A stretch of 64,000 bases of DNA from Methylacidiphilum sp. Yel (GCF_004421185.1 NZ_LXQB01000011.1:1-64000), one strand, 5' to 3'. Counted from the first letter of the stretch, positions 29,020 through 39,725 are shown. Notes: a model not told the origin generated them from the letters alone. Program-made: numbers and translations.

Positions 29020-30999
29020 GTGCTTAGAAGAGGTTTTTTAAAAAACCCTAAGTATTTTTTCCATACAAAACTACAAAAAGATAAAGAAAAGAAGCCTGTG
29101 ATCGATTACGAATCTGAACTCAACGAAGAACAGAGAAAAGCGGTAACCGCTCCACTTGGTCCAATCCTAGTTATTGCAGGAGCTGGAAGCGGAAAAACTC
29201 GTACTTTAACCTATCGGGTTTCCTATCTGATCGAAAAACAAATCAAACCCGACCATATCCTTCTAGCCACTTTTACCAATAAGGCTGCTAGAGAAATGCT
29301 CCACCGAGTTGATCGGCTTGTAAGAACAGATACCTCCAAAATTTGGGGAGGTACTTTTCATCATCTTTGTAATAGGTTTTTAAGAAATCACGCTACAGCC
29401 ATAGGTTTCGAGCAAAACTTTACGATCCTAGACAGGGAAGATTCCCTAAGTCTATTGTCTGAATGTATTCAAGAACTGAATATAAAGCATAGTGGCAAAC
29501 TTTTTCCTTCTCCAGAAGCCCTGCTTGAAATTTTCTCTTTATCAGTCAATAAAGTAAAGCCTCTTTGGAAAATCATCGAGGAAGCTTTCCCACATTTTTC
29601 TACTTATGCTGAAGACATTTCAAAGCTTCAGAAACTCTTCAACGAACGGAAAAAAAAGTCTCAACTTGTAGATTATGATGATCTCCTATCCTATACGGTA
29701 AAACTTTTTCAAGAAAATGAAAAGATCTGTCGCTTTTATCAATCTTATTTTGAATACATTCTTGTTGACGAATATCAAGATACCAGTCGGATTCAAGCAG
29801 AGTTCATCGATATGCTCGCTCAACGCTTTCATCAAGTCATGGCGGTAGGAGATGATGCTCAAAGCATTTATTCCTGGCGCGGTGCAGAAATTGAAAATAT
29901 CCTTACATTCCCTAAAAAATACCCATCAGCTTTAGTCGTTAACATAAAGACAAACTATCGAAGCACACCCGAAATTTTAGCTTTAGCCAATGCAGCCATA
30001 GCAGGCAATCAGTTCCAATTTCCAAAAGAATTAAAAGCCATTAGGAATAGTCTCAAAGAAAGCAAGCCGCTTCTGCTCAGCTGTTCAACGGCTTCTACTC
30101 AATCAATGGAGATTGCAAATCATATCGAAAAATTTAAAGCCCAGGGCATCAATTATAACGAAATCGCTATTCTCTATAGAGCACATTTTCACGCATTAGA
30201 AATCCAACTTGAATTGACCCGCAGAAAGATTCCTTTTGAAATCACTAGTGGCATCCGTTTTTTTGAACAAGCTCATATAAAAGACATTTGTGCCTTTTTA
30301 CGATTTTACATCAATCCATACGATGAAACTGCTTTTAAACGAATTGTAAAAATGTTTCCTGGAGTTGGACAAAAAACGGTGTCGAAACTTTGGGAAGAAT
30401 ATATAACTATCACCGGGTCAATAGAAAAACTCAGCCCTCCCAAAGTCTCCTCAAAGGCATGGAAAAATTGGTTAGACCTCCAAAAGATGTTAGCATCTAA
30501 AGAGTATGAAAATAATCCTTCCAAACAACTCGAAGCTGTTCTTAATGGAGTGTATATGGAGCATTTAAAAGTCCTTTATGACAGCTATCAGAGAAGACTT
30601 GAAGACATTGAAGGGCTTATTAGTTTTGCTTCCAATTACGATGCCACCGAAGACTTTCTTTCCCAGGTTTCCTTGTTAACAGGAGTGGATACAGCCCAGG
30701 AGGAAAAAAATGGGGTACGTTTAAGTACGATCCATCAAGCCAAAGGATTGGAATGGAAAATAGTTTTTTTGATTATGCTGTGCGATGGACTATTCCCTTC
30801 AAATTATTCTTTAAAGCATGCAGCACTCCTTGAAGAAGAAAGAAGACTTTTTTATGTCGCTGCAACACGAGCAAAAGATCAACTTTTTCTATGTTATCCC
30901 TGCAGTAGGTCTTTTAACTATCGAGAAACTCTTTATCTCCCCTCACGTTTTGTTGAAGAAATCCCAAAAAATCTTTTGGTCGAAGTAAAACTGCCTTAA
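29020..30999 (+). CDS. UvrD/PcrA-type superfamily 1 DNA helicase
   Basis: 659 residues if the GTG at 29020 is used. LNEEQRKAVTAPLGPIL leads to Walker A in AGAGSGKTRTL (54-60). VDEYQDTSRIQ (250) is motif II, VGDDAQSIYSWRGAE motif III, and LSTIHQAKGLEWKIVFL motif V. RRLFYVAATRAKDQLFL near the end is motif VI. Such helicases act in excision repair and replication-fork processing. It is somewhat shorter than PcrA (about 720) at the C-terminus. The GTG is only two bases after AGGAGAG, so the start is uncertain, and a GTG at 29098 is possible. It ends 12 bp before dnaE. Confidence 0.88.
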   Translation: MLRRGFLKNPKYFFHTKLQKDKEKKPVIDYESELNEEQRKAVTAPLGPILVIAGAGSGKTRTLTYRVSYLIEKQIKPDHILLATFTNKAAREMLHRVDRLVRTDTSKIWGGTFHHLCNRFLRNHATAIGFEQNFTILDREDSLSLLSECIQELNIKHSGKLFPSPEALLEIFSLSVNKVKPLWKIIEEAFPHFSTYAEDISKLQKLFNERKKKSQLVDYDDLLSYTVKLFQENEKICRFYQSYFEYILVDEYQDTSRIQAEFIDMLAQRFHQVMAVGDDAQSIYSWRGAEIENILTFPKKYPSALVVNIKTNYRSTPEILALANAAIAGNQFQFPKELKAIRNSLKESKPLLLSCSTASTQSMEIANHIEKFKAQGINYNEIAILYRAHFHALEIQLELTRRKIPFEITSGIRFFEQAHIKDICAFLRFYINPYDETAFKRIVKMFPGVGQKTVSKLWEEYITITGSIEKLSPPKVSSKAWKNWLDLQKMLASKEYENNPSKQLEAVLNGVYMEHLKVLYDSYQRRLEDIEGLISFASNYDATEDFLSQVSLLTGVDTAQEEKNGVRLSTIHQAKGLEWKIVFLIMLCDGLFPSNYSLKHAALLEEERRLFYVAATRAKDQLFLCYPCSRSFNYRETLYLPSRFVEEIPKNLLVEVKLP

Positions 31000-31011
31000 T
31001 CTATTGCTATT

Positions 31012-34000
31012 ATGAGTGAGGGCTTTGTTCATCTCCATCTCCATTCAGAATACAGTCTTCTTGATGCATCTGCTCGAATCAAAGATATCGTCAACAAAGC
31101 TAAAGAGTTGGGCATGCCAGCGGTAGCGCTCACTGATCATGGAAATCTTTATGGGACGATCGAATTTTACAAAGCTTGCATTCAAGAAAACATCAAACCC
31201 ATCATCGGCTGTGAAGCTTATATAACTGCTGGAAGCCGCTTTGACCGCAAAGGCAGTAGAGAGAAAATCTACCATATTACTCTTTTAGCTAAGAATCAAC
31301 AAGGGTATAAGAATCTTTTAAGACTCATTTCTTTATCTCATCTAGAAGGATTCTATTACAAACCCAGAATCGATCGGATTCTGCTTAAAGAATGTGGCCA
31401 AGGGATTATTGGTACGAGTGGCTGCATGAATGGAGAGATTCCACAAAAGATTTTGGAAGGAGACATCAAAGCGGCTAAAAAGCTTGCCGAAGAGTATAGC
31501 CGTCTATTTGAACCCGAGTGCTTTTATTTAGAAATACAAAACCATGGCTTAAAAGAAGAAGCCACAATAAGAGAAGTGCTCGCCGATTTTTCTAAGAGTT
31601 TGGGACTGCCTTTGGTGGCTACTAATGATGTCCACTACATGGAGCAAGAAGACGCCCAATACCATGATGTTTTACTCTGTATTGGAACAGCCAGCCAGAT
31701 CAATGACACTAAAAGAAAGAAATACCCTTGCGCTGAATTTTACTTCAAATCCCCCCAACAAATGGAAGAGCTTTTTAAGGAATATCCTCAAGCTCTAGAA
31801 AACACTTTGACTATAGCCAACCAATGTGATGTTTTCATTGAGTTAGGTAAAAACCGGTTTCCTGCCTATCATCCTCCTGCTCCCTATAGTCAAGAAGAAT
31901 ATTTAAAAAAGCTCTGTTATGAAGGCTTAGAAAAAAGATATGGCGACAGGAACCTAGAGGAAAAGGAGAAAATAAAAGAAAGATTGGATTATGAACTGTC
32001 CGTTATAGAAAAGACAGGTTTTTCGAGTTATTTTTTAATAGTCTGGGATTTTATCCATTATGCCAAAAAAGAAGGCATTCCTGTAGGTCCAGGCAGAGGC
32101 AGTGCAGCAGGTAGCCTAACAGCCTATATCCTAGAAATCACTGATATTGACCCTTTAAAGTATAAATTGGTCTTCGAAAGATTTCTCAATCCACAAAGGG
32201 TTTCACCTCCTGATATTGACATCGATTTTTGTTATAACCGCCGTTCAGAGGTTATTGATTATGTCAGAAAAAAATATGGAGAGAGATCTGTCGCCCAAAT
32301 TATCACTTTTGGGACGATGGGAGCAAAGATGGCGGTAAGAGATGTAGCTAGAGTGCTGGGTCTAAGCTATCAAGAAGCGGATCGTATTGCCAAGATGATC
32401 CCAACTGACTCGTCAATGACCATAGAGAAGGCCAAAGAACTGAATCCGCTCCTCCAACAACTCTATGCTCATGATCCACAATGCCAAGAAGTTCTCAATA
32501 TCGCCTCCAAACTGGAAGGATTAACTAGACAGGCTGGTGTGCATGCAGCTGGGGTTGTTATTTCTGATGGAGATCTGCTGGATTTTGTCCCTCTTTCTCG
32601 CGGAGATAATGAAGAAATAGTGACTCAATGGTCCATGGAACCTATTGCAGAAATCGGACTGCTGAAAATGGATTTCTTAGGGCTAAAAACGCTAACTGTC
32701 ATTTCTGAATGCTTGGAGCTTATAAAAAAAAGCGGGGAAAATCAAACACTTGATCCAAATCGTTTTCCCCTTGATGACAAGAAAACATACGAGCTTTTGG
32801 GACTTGGATGGACCGTAGGGGTATTCCAGCTGGAATCACCGGGTATGGTTGAGCTAGCTAAAAAACTTAAACCAGGAAATATCGAAGATATCATCGCTCT
32901 AGTGGCTCTTTATAGACCAGGACCAATGGAAAATATTCCTGCCTATGCTGAAAGAAAGTTAGGCAAGGTGCCTATAACCTATGACCATCCTCTTTTAGAA
33001 CCGATTCTAAAGGATACCTACGGGGTTATGATCTATCAGGAACAAGTCATGCAAGCGGCTAGCGTTTTGGCTGGTTATTCTTTAGGAGAATCAGATCTTC
33101 TGAGAAGAGCCATGGGCAAAAAAAAGCCTGAAGAAATGCGAAAGCATCGCAGCCTATTTGTCAAAGGATGCAAGGAAAAAAACAACATTCCTGAAGAAAA
33201 GGCCAATCAGATTTTCGAAACGCTGGAAAAGTTTGCTGGTTATGGTTTTAATAAAGCTCATAGCGCCTGTTATGGTTATTTGGCTTATGTTACTGCTTAT
33301 CTCAAAGCAAACTACCCTGTATTTTACCTTTGTACGCTTTTATCTAACGAGTTAGGAGATACCGAAAAAATCTCCCAACTTGTTTCCGAATGCAGACGAA
33401 TGGGTATTGCCGTTTTACCACCCGATATTCTCAAAAGCGAGGTACGCTTTTCAGTAGAAAATGGAGCGATCCGCTGGGGACTTTCAGCAATTAAAAACGT
33501 AGGAGAGTCTGTTGCGGAAGCAATAGTACGAGCAAGGAAAAAACATGGCGATTTTGCTTCCCTGTATGAGCTGTGTGCGCATCTTGACTGTCCATTAAAT
33601 AAAAAGTTTTTAGAAAGTCTGATTAAATCTGGTGCGTGTGATAGCCTTAGAAAAAGTAGAAAAGAATTGCTTGAGAGTCTTGGAGAGGCAATGGCTCAAG
33701 GAAACAAAACTTCCAAAGAAAGGTTAAGTGGCCAACAGTGTCTTTTTGAAGAACCCAAAGAGAACAATCCTAAGGCTTCTGAAATAGCCGAAGAGTATCC
33801 ACTGAACCTTCGGCTCCAATGGGAAAAGGAACTATTAGGAATCTATTTAAGTGGTCATCCAATTGATGAATGGATGCCTCTGATCAAATTATTCCAACAA
33901 ATCCCAATTTCCCAGCTGCAAGAGCTAGCGGATAATACTCGGCTTTACATCCCTGGAGTTATCACTCAAATTGAGAAAAAGACTTCCCAAAAATCCAAAA

Positions 34001-34497
34001 AACCCTATCTGAAGCTTATGCTCGAAGATCAGACTGGACATATCGAAGCCATTCTTTTTTCCGACGCATTCCAAGCGACTTCTACCAATGAATGGGGAGC
34101 AAAGGCTTTTATTGTAGATGCTCAGATAAATAAAAAAGAAGAAAGTATTTCGATTCGATCTTCACATCTTTTTACTATAGAAGAAGCTATTGAGCACTTA
34201 AAACCTAGGCTTTTTTTGACCATTGCTGAAGAAAACTGGACTCCAAACCACTGGAAGAAGCTTCACGATATTCTTTTAAAGCATCCAGGCAATACCCCTG
34301 TTGTATTAAGGTATCTAACAAAAGAAGTCGTATGTGAAATCGCCACCGGCGAAACCTTTAATGTTAATGTTTTGCCTTCTCATCTGCCTTCCCTTTTGCA
34401 GGAGTTAACTGCTCTGCTCCCTCAAGATTCCTTAAAACTGAAATTTAATAAATCTTCTTACGATCATTCCAAGCAAAGCTCTCTTCCCTACTCATGA
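31012..34497 (+). CDS. dnaE: DNA polymerase III alpha subunit
   Basis: 1161 residues. The PHP domain begins FVHLHLHSEYSLLDASARIK. The polymerase core has PDIDIDF with catalytic Asp401 and Asp403, and KMDFLGL with Asp554, matching the E. coli spacing exactly. GPGRGSAAGSLTAY near 360 is the Gly/Ser loop. Tandem helix-hairpin-helix and OB domains follow (IPGVITQIEKKTSQ). The protein ends with NVLPSHLPSLLQEL. It is the replicative polymerase of the DnaE1 type. It overlaps aroB by 4 bp (ATGA). Confidence 0.96.
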   Translation: MSEGFVHLHLHSEYSLLDASARIKDIVNKAKELGMPAVALTDHGNLYGTIEFYKACIQENIKPIIGCEAYITAGSRFDRKGSREKIYHITLLAKNQQGYKNLLRLISLSHLEGFYYKPRIDRILLKECGQGIIGTSGCMNGEIPQKILEGDIKAAKKLAEEYSRLFEPECFYLEIQNHGLKEEATIREVLADFSKSLGLPLVATNDVHYMEQEDAQYHDVLLCIGTASQINDTKRKKYPCAEFYFKSPQQMEELFKEYPQALENTLTIANQCDVFIELGKNRFPAYHPPAPYSQEEYLKKLCYEGLEKRYGDRNLEEKEKIKERLDYELSVIEKTGFSSYFLIVWDFIHYAKKEGIPVGPGRGSAAGSLTAYILEITDIDPLKYKLVFERFLNPQRVSPPDIDIDFCYNRRSEVIDYVRKKYGERSVAQIITFGTMGAKMAVRDVARVLGLSYQEADRIAKMIPTDSSMTIEKAKELNPLLQQLYAHDPQCQEVLNIASKLEGLTRQAGVHAAGVVISDGDLLDFVPLSRGDNEEIVTQWSMEPIAEIGLLKMDFLGLKTLTVISECLELIKKSGENQTLDPNRFPLDDKKTYELLGLGWTVGVFQLESPGMVELAKKLKPGNIEDIIALVALYRPGPMENIPAYAERKLGKVPITYDHPLLEPILKDTYGVMIYQEQVMQAASVLAGYSLGESDLLRRAMGKKKPEEMRKHRSLFVKGCKEKNNIPEEKANQIFETLEKFAGYGFNKAHSACYGYLAYVTAYLKANYPVFYLCTLLSNELGDTEKISQLVSECRRMGIAVLPPDILKSEVRFSVENGAIRWGLSAIKNVGESVAEAIVRARKKHGDFASLYELCAHLDCPLNKKFLESLIKSGACDSLRKSRKELLESLGEAMAQGNKTSKERLSGQQCLFEEPKENNPKASEIAEEYPLNLRLQWEKELLGIYLSGHPIDEWMPLIKLFQQIPISQLQELADNTRLYIPGVITQIEKKTSQKSKKPYLKLMLEDQTGHIEAILFSDAFQATSTNEWGAKAFIVDAQINKKEESISIRSSHLFTIEEAIEHLKPRLFLTIAEENWTPNHWKKLHDILLKHPGNTPVVLRYLTKEVVCEIATGETFNVNVLPSHLPSLLQELTALLPQDSLKLKFNKSSYDHSKQSSLPYS

Positions 34498-35576
34498 ATA
34501 ACGAAAGTCTTATTATAAGGGTATCGACTCCAAGTAGAAACTACTTGGTTCGGATAGGCAGAGGCCTCCTACAGTCAAGTGGTTTGCTTGCCTCCCAATT
34601 AGGTTTGGAAAACCGAGTCGTTCTTTTACATGACGAAGCAGTCAAAACTTATGCCCTGCAAATAATCGATTCACTGAAAGGCTATGGCTTCAAGCCTGGG
34701 ATTATTTCTATTGCTTCGGGAGAAAAATCAAAAAGTTTTAGGACTCTAGAAGCAATTGTCAAAAGGCTTGCAGAAATGAAGTTGGATCGCAAAAGTACAC
34801 TACTCGCTTTGGGCGGTGGTGTTACAGGCGATCTCGTTGGATTTGCTGCTTCTATATTCCTTAGAGGAATATCTTTCATTCTCATTCCTACAACCCTTTT
34901 AGCAATGGTTGACAGCTCTATTGGAGGAAAAACAGGCATTAATCTTCCTCAAGGGAAAAATTTAATTGGCTCGTTCTATCAGCCACTTGAAGTATGGATC
35001 GATCCTGAAGTTTTGCATACGCTCTCGCCAAGACTCCTCAGTGCAGGTATGGCTGAAGTCATCAAATACGGGATGATTGCTGAAGAAAAGTTGCTGGAGG
35101 AAATTGAAAAAAAAGAGGAAGCCAATCTCCTCGATCTGATAAAAAGAAGTGTTGAAATCAAAGCAAAAATAGTAAGCGAAGACGAACAAGAAAAAACTGG
35201 GAAAAGAGCTATTCTCAATTTTGGCCATACTCTAGGACATGCCCTAGAAGCAGCCAACCAGTATAAAGATCTTTTGCATGGTGAAGCCGTTGCTATCGGA
35301 ATGCATGCTGCCTGCTTGCTCTCCAATTGGTTATTGTCGTTTCCACTTTCTTCGATTGAAAGATTAAAACACATTTTGCGATTATACTCTTTACCTCTGA
35401 TCGCTAAGGGGTTTTCCAAACAAGCAATCCTCCATGCCCTTGCTGTAGACAAAAAAAGAGTTCAAGGCGTTAATTCTTGGATTCTCCTTCAGTCTATTGG
35501 TTTTCCAGTTATTAGCAAAGAGGTAAAAAAAGCCGATATTGACCGCCTACTAAAAGAAATCCTACAAGGGAGCTAA
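34494..35576 (+). CDS. aroB: 3-Dehydroquinate synthase
   Basis: 360 residues. GGGVTGDLVGFAASIFLRG is the NAD-binding glycine-rich region, TTLLAMVDSSIGGKTGINL the active-site loop, and NFGHTLGHALEA carries metal-binding histidines. It converts DAHP to 3-dehydroquinate, the second step of the shikimate pathway. Its start lies inside the end of dnaE and is likely coupled to it. Downstream the gene order continues into a broken dprA. Confidence 0.95.
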   Translation: MNNESLIIRVSTPSRNYLVRIGRGLLQSSGLLASQLGLENRVVLLHDEAVKTYALQIIDSLKGYGFKPGIISIASGEKSKSFRTLEAIVKRLAEMKLDRKSTLLALGGGVTGDLVGFAASIFLRGISFILIPTTLLAMVDSSIGGKTGINLPQGKNLIGSFYQPLEVWIDPEVLHTLSPRLLSAGMAEVIKYGMIAEEKLLEEIEKKEEANLLDLIKRSVEIKAKIVSEDEQEKTGKRAILNFGHTLGHALEAANQYKDLLHGEAVAIGMHAACLLSNWLLSFPLSSIERLKHILRLYSLPLIAKGFSKQAILHALAVDKKRVQGVNSWILLQSIGFPVISKEVKKADIDRLLKEILQGS

Positions 35577-35596
35577 TCGAACTGTTGGCATGAACA

Positions 35597-36721
35597 ATGA
35601 TTATTATATAAAGTTCGACTTTATCTTCGATTTTTACAAATCCCGGCAATAGGATCCGGAAGCAAAAATCATCACCGATTGTGGTGGCATTGAAAATGTT
35701 TTTCAAGACTACATCAAAAGAGATTGTTGAAAAATGTGGTTTAAGCCAAAAAATCACTCAGAAAATTTTCCTGCCTATTGATGAATAGAAGATTAATGAG
35801 AAAATCAATTAGTATAGGAACCTTGGCATAGAGGCAATTTGTTACGAGGACCCTACGTATCCTTCGGTACTTAAAGCTATTGATTCTCCGCCCTTAATGC
35901 TTTATTGCAAAGGACAGATTCCAGAAAAACGGAACTGTGGTATTGCCATTGTGGGAAGCAGAAATCTAACCCCTTATGGCATCCAAATAGCTAGAAGACT
36001 CGCCTATCAAATTGTTAGGGTAGGATTTGGTATCATTTCAGATGGTGCTTTGGGTATAAGCTACCCACGCTCAACTGTGAGCTCTGTGGCTGCAGAGGGA
36101 ATCACATGGGCCATAATGGGTTCAGGACTGGGTTGGTTTCATCCCCCTCAAAAGAATCTTGAATTATTAGAAAAGGTCATGAAAAAAGGATTGATCCCTA
36201 GTGAATTTCCTCCTGGAACAGCACCTAGCCGATCTACTGTTCTTCTCAAAAATAGGATTATTAGTGGCTTATCTATTGGGGTGATGGTGAAAGCTGTCCA
36301 GGGACGTACCTCCCTTTTAACTGCTCTCAATAGCTCTGGAACAGGGCAGACAACTTTTTACCGTTCCTGGTCGTAGAGACAATCTCTTTGCTTTTGGCCC
36401 CAATCAGCTTATCAAAAAGGGAGCAAAGCTTGTATGTGCCTTAGAGGATATTCTTGAAGAGATTAGTTATTCTTAGAGATTAGTTATCTATCCCCTTTGG
36501 TCTATTCGAAGAGAGGGGATAAAGAAAGAGCTTCAAAAATTAAACTTTCTAAGGATGAACAACAGGTGTATCTAGCCATGGAAGCAGAAGAAACTTCTAT
36601 AGAAGAATTGGTCAGAAAAACAGGCTTAGCTCTTGCTACCCTTTTTTCTGTATTAAATCGATTAGGGACGAAAAAAATCGTTTGTCAACTTCCTTTAAGG
36701 CGTTATGACCGGACTTTGTAA
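35597..36721 (+). pseudogene. dprA: DprA/Smf DNA-processing protein, multiply broken
   Basis: All three parts of DprA can be found but in different frames. The SAM-like N-terminus appears as LQIPAIGSGSK near 35.64 kb. Next comes IVEKCGLSQKITQKIFLPI, interrupted by TAG codons at 35786-35788 and 35810-35812 in the frame of the main open stretch. The Rossmann core (35897-36376) has AIVGSRNLTPYG, GLGWFHPPQKN and NRIISGLSIGVMV. A frameshift near 36360 puts GRRDNLFAFGPNQLIKKGAK in a new frame. The winged helix is at 36497-36721 (LSKDEQQVYLAM to LPLRRYDRTL). DprA loads RecA on incoming DNA in transformation. Confidence 0.88.
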
Positions 36722-36820
36722 AGGGAAAAACTAGAATGGCTCACTTAAATGCTTTTAGATTTCTTGTGTAAAATATTTTAATAAATATCATTGAATAAGC
36801 AAAACAAACAAAAGAACGAG

Positions 36821-39394
36821 ATGGGTAAAACATTGGTTATTGCAGAGAAGCCGAGTGTGGCTCAGGATATTGCCGAAGCTTTGGGAGGTTTTCCTAAAGG
36901 ACGGCATGCGGTTTATGAAAATGAAAAGATGGTGATTAGTTCAGCAGTCGGACATGTCGTTGAACTCTGTCTGCCTGCGGAAATGGATGTTCGACACAAA
37001 AAATGGTCTTTGGTTAATCTCCCCATTCTCCCAGCTTCCTTTTCCTTAAAACCGATAGAAAAATCAAAAGAAAGACTCGATCTTCTGGTTTCCTTGCTCC
37101 ACAGAGAGGACATTGATCTGATTATCAATGCTTGCGATGCCGGAAGAGAAGGAGAGCTTGTTTTCAGGTATCTCATTCGCTATGCGAATGTCAATAAGCC
37201 CATACAAAGGCTCTGGCTTCAGTCGATGACCAAAGAAGCCATTATCGAAGCTTTTAGAAATCTAAGAGCACTAAGTGAAGTAGAGGGATTGGCCTGTGCA
37301 GCAGTATCAAGATCAGAAAGCGATTGGCTTATTGGCATAAATGGAACAAGGGCCCTTACAGCCATCCATTCCAAATCCAATGGATTTAGGTTGACTTCCG
37401 TCGGTAGAGTGCAGACTCCGACTTTAGCAATGGTTGTAGCGAGGGATAAAGAAATCCTTCAATTCAAACCACAGACTTATTGGGAAATCGTGGGAACATT
37501 TCGATCCTTTCAAGGAGAATATAAAGGGAAATGGTTTTTAGAAAAAAACTCTCAATCAGACAAAGCAGACAATCACCCTGAACGGCTATGGAATCAGGAA
37601 CAATGTCAGAAAATTGTGGAAAAATGCTTAAACAAATGGGGGAATGCCACTGAAGAAAAAAAACTTTCCTTACAGTCTCCTCCTTTACTCTTTGACCTCA
37701 CAACACTTCAAAGAGAAGCTAATTATCGTTTAGGCTACAGCGCCCAGAAAACCCTACAGATTGCGCAATCCTTATATGAAAATCACAAACTGATTACTTA
37801 TCCTCGGACGGATTCCAAATTTCTTCCCGAAGATTACGTCGAGAGAGTTAAGGAAGTGCTGAAAAGTCTTTCTAATGAATCATTTCAAGCTTTTGCTAAA
37901 GAAATCTTAACTCATGGATGGGTGAATCCAAAGAACAGGATCTTTAATAACCAGAAGGTTTCCGATCATTTTGCTATTATTCCAACAACTAATACCCCCA
38001 AATCCCTCAATGCTAGTGAGGAAAAAATTTATCAACTTATTGTAAGAAGATTTCTGGCTTCCTTCTATCCTCCAGCCGAATGGGATGTAACAAAACGGAT
38101 TACAATTATCGAAGAGGAAGCTTTTAAAACCGAAGGCAAAAGCCTTAGATCTGCTGGCTGGTTAAAAGTTTATGGAGCCGTAGAATCTATAGAAAATAAA
38201 GAGGAAAAGGAACAATCACTTTGCCCAATCGAGCAAGGGGAAAGAGTTTTAGCCATTGCATTAGAAACCGTTACTAAAGAAACAAAACCCCCAGCTCATT
38301 TTACAGAAGCAACCCTTCTTTCAGCCATGGAAAGTGCAGGCAATCTTGTTGAAGATGAAATACTTCGGGAAGCCATGTCGAAAAAAGGGTTGGGAACCCC
38401 GGCAACCAGAGCTGCAATTATTGAAGGATTGATAGAAGATGGTTATATTCGAAGGCAAAAGGGAAAAGAACTTTTGGCTACCCCAAAGGCATTTGCTCTC
38501 ATAGAACTGTTGGAAGCCATCAATATCCATACCTTAAGATCCGCTGAACTTACTGGAGAATGGGAATTTAAACTACAGCAGATGGAAAAGGGGAACTATC
38601 CTCAAGAAAGATTCATGAAAGAAATCTACCAACTGACCGAATCGATTGTCGAAAAAGTCAAAGCTTTTGGTTCAATCGATAATTTTAGAAAACCTCTTCC
38701 CATTTCTACTCCTCAAGGGCATACCATCGAAGAAACCTTATATGAATATAGATCCCATGATAACTCCTTTCGATTGACAAAGTATATCGCTGGACGGCCG
38801 TTGTTTCCCAATGAACTGGAAGGTCTGCTTGCCAACAAAGAAATTGGCCCTCTCAAAGGATTTTATAATAAAAGCGGGGATCCCTTTAGCGCCTCTTTAA
38901 AATTAGACGACGAAAGTGGTCATGTCAGTTTTGTTTATGAAAAAAAGAATCCACAAGAAAACATCGAAGAAATTATTTCTGAAGAATCTCTTGGGAGTTG
39001 CCCTCTGGATCAAGCATCGGTAGTGGAAACAAAAGGATACTATGCCTGTACCAATTTTCTTCAATCCTCGCATAATGGAAACCGCAAGTGTACATTTAGA
39101 ATAAATAAAGAAATTCTTGGTCAAGAATTATCCAGAGAGGAAGTCCAAAAGCTTCTGAAAGAGAAAAAAACCTCTCTTCTTACCCAATTCCGATCTAAAA
39201 AGAGAAAGAAAAACTTTTCAGCCCATCTTGTTTTGAACGAACAAGGAAAGCTCAGCTTCGAATTTCCTGCCAAAGCAAGCAAGAAGAATGGAGCTATTAG
39301 CCGATCCAAAACAGGGGAAACTTCTAAAAAAAGGAAATCAGCAAAAAAAACCTCCAAAACTAAAAAGAAGCAATCTCCAAAAAGCAAGAATTAA
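36821..39394 (+). CDS. topB: Type IA DNA topoisomerase, TopB-like
   Basis: 857 residues from the ATG at 36821. A TTG ten codons upstream is less likely. The Toprim start is KTLVIAEKPSVAQDIAEALG, with DAGREGELVF as the metal site. The active-site Tyr327 is in LITYPRTDS. FRLTSVGRVQTPTLAMVV and GTPATRAAIIEGLI match the topoisomerase III subfamily. The C-terminal half carries Topo_C-type repeats (ILGQELSREEVQKLLKEKKT) and no cysteine-rich zinc fingers. The last about 35 residues are a Lys/Ser tail. It occupies the place after dprA where topA is common. It relaxes negatively supercoiled or decatenates DNA. Confidence 0.87.
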   Translation: MGKTLVIAEKPSVAQDIAEALGGFPKGRHAVYENEKMVISSAVGHVVELCLPAEMDVRHKKWSLVNLPILPASFSLKPIEKSKERLDLLVSLLHREDIDLIINACDAGREGELVFRYLIRYANVNKPIQRLWLQSMTKEAIIEAFRNLRALSEVEGLACAAVSRSESDWLIGINGTRALTAIHSKSNGFRLTSVGRVQTPTLAMVVARDKEILQFKPQTYWEIVGTFRSFQGEYKGKWFLEKNSQSDKADNHPERLWNQEQCQKIVEKCLNKWGNATEEKKLSLQSPPLLFDLTTLQREANYRLGYSAQKTLQIAQSLYENHKLITYPRTDSKFLPEDYVERVKEVLKSLSNESFQAFAKEILTHGWVNPKNRIFNNQKVSDHFAIIPTTNTPKSLNASEEKIYQLIVRRFLASFYPPAEWDVTKRITIIEEEAFKTEGKSLRSAGWLKVYGAVESIENKEEKEQSLCPIEQGERVLAIALETVTKETKPPAHFTEATLLSAMESAGNLVEDEILREAMSKKGLGTPATRAAIIEGLIEDGYIRRQKGKELLATPKAFALIELLEAINIHTLRSAELTGEWEFKLQQMEKGNYPQERFMKEIYQLTESIVEKVKAFGSIDNFRKPLPISTPQGHTIEETLYEYRSHDNSFRLTKYIAGRPLFPNELEGLLANKEIGPLKGFYNKSGDPFSASLKLDDESGHVSFVYEKKNPQENIEEIISEESLGSCPLDQASVVETKGYYACTNFLQSSHNGNRKCTFRINKEILGQELSREEVQKLLKEKKTSLLTQFRSKKRKKNFSAHLVLNEQGKLSFEFPAKASKKNGAISRSKTGETSKKRKSAKKTSKTKKKQSPKSKN

Positions 39395-39725
39395 TGACCA
39401 TCCGCTTCATCCATACCTCCCCCTTAGGTTCTCTGAAAACCTTTTGAATTATGTAATTGAACCACAGGAGGAGCTATTGTTAAAATAGGCTTTAGAAAAG
39501 CCAAACGGCTACTTTTTCTCTAATTAGAGCAATGTTCTTTGGTCAACAGCTCCATACCAGAGAATACGTAAGCTATAGAAAGCTTATTAATTAGGGAGTC
39601 TAATGGCTCAACGAGGCCGAAGAAAAGTATTCTTTTAGAAACTTATTCTCTCTCTCAGCATTTATTGATATAGAAATTCAAAGAAGCCTCACTTCCTAAA
39701 CTCTAAAGCTACAGGAGATTTATTT
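39395..39725. other. Intergenic region between topB and phosphoketolase
   Basis: 331 bp with no credible gene. A 6-bp hairpin with a 3-nt loop (39488-39502) precedes a short T run and might be a weak terminator for topB. The phosphoketolase ribosome-binding site AGGAG is at 39713-39717. Only very short frames are open. Confidence 0.5.

Noticed and set aside
39603-39638. Eleven-codon frame MAQRGRRKVFF upstream of phosphoketolase
   Set aside because: Too short and without a ribosome-binding site. A leader-peptide role has no support from attenuator-like hairpins.
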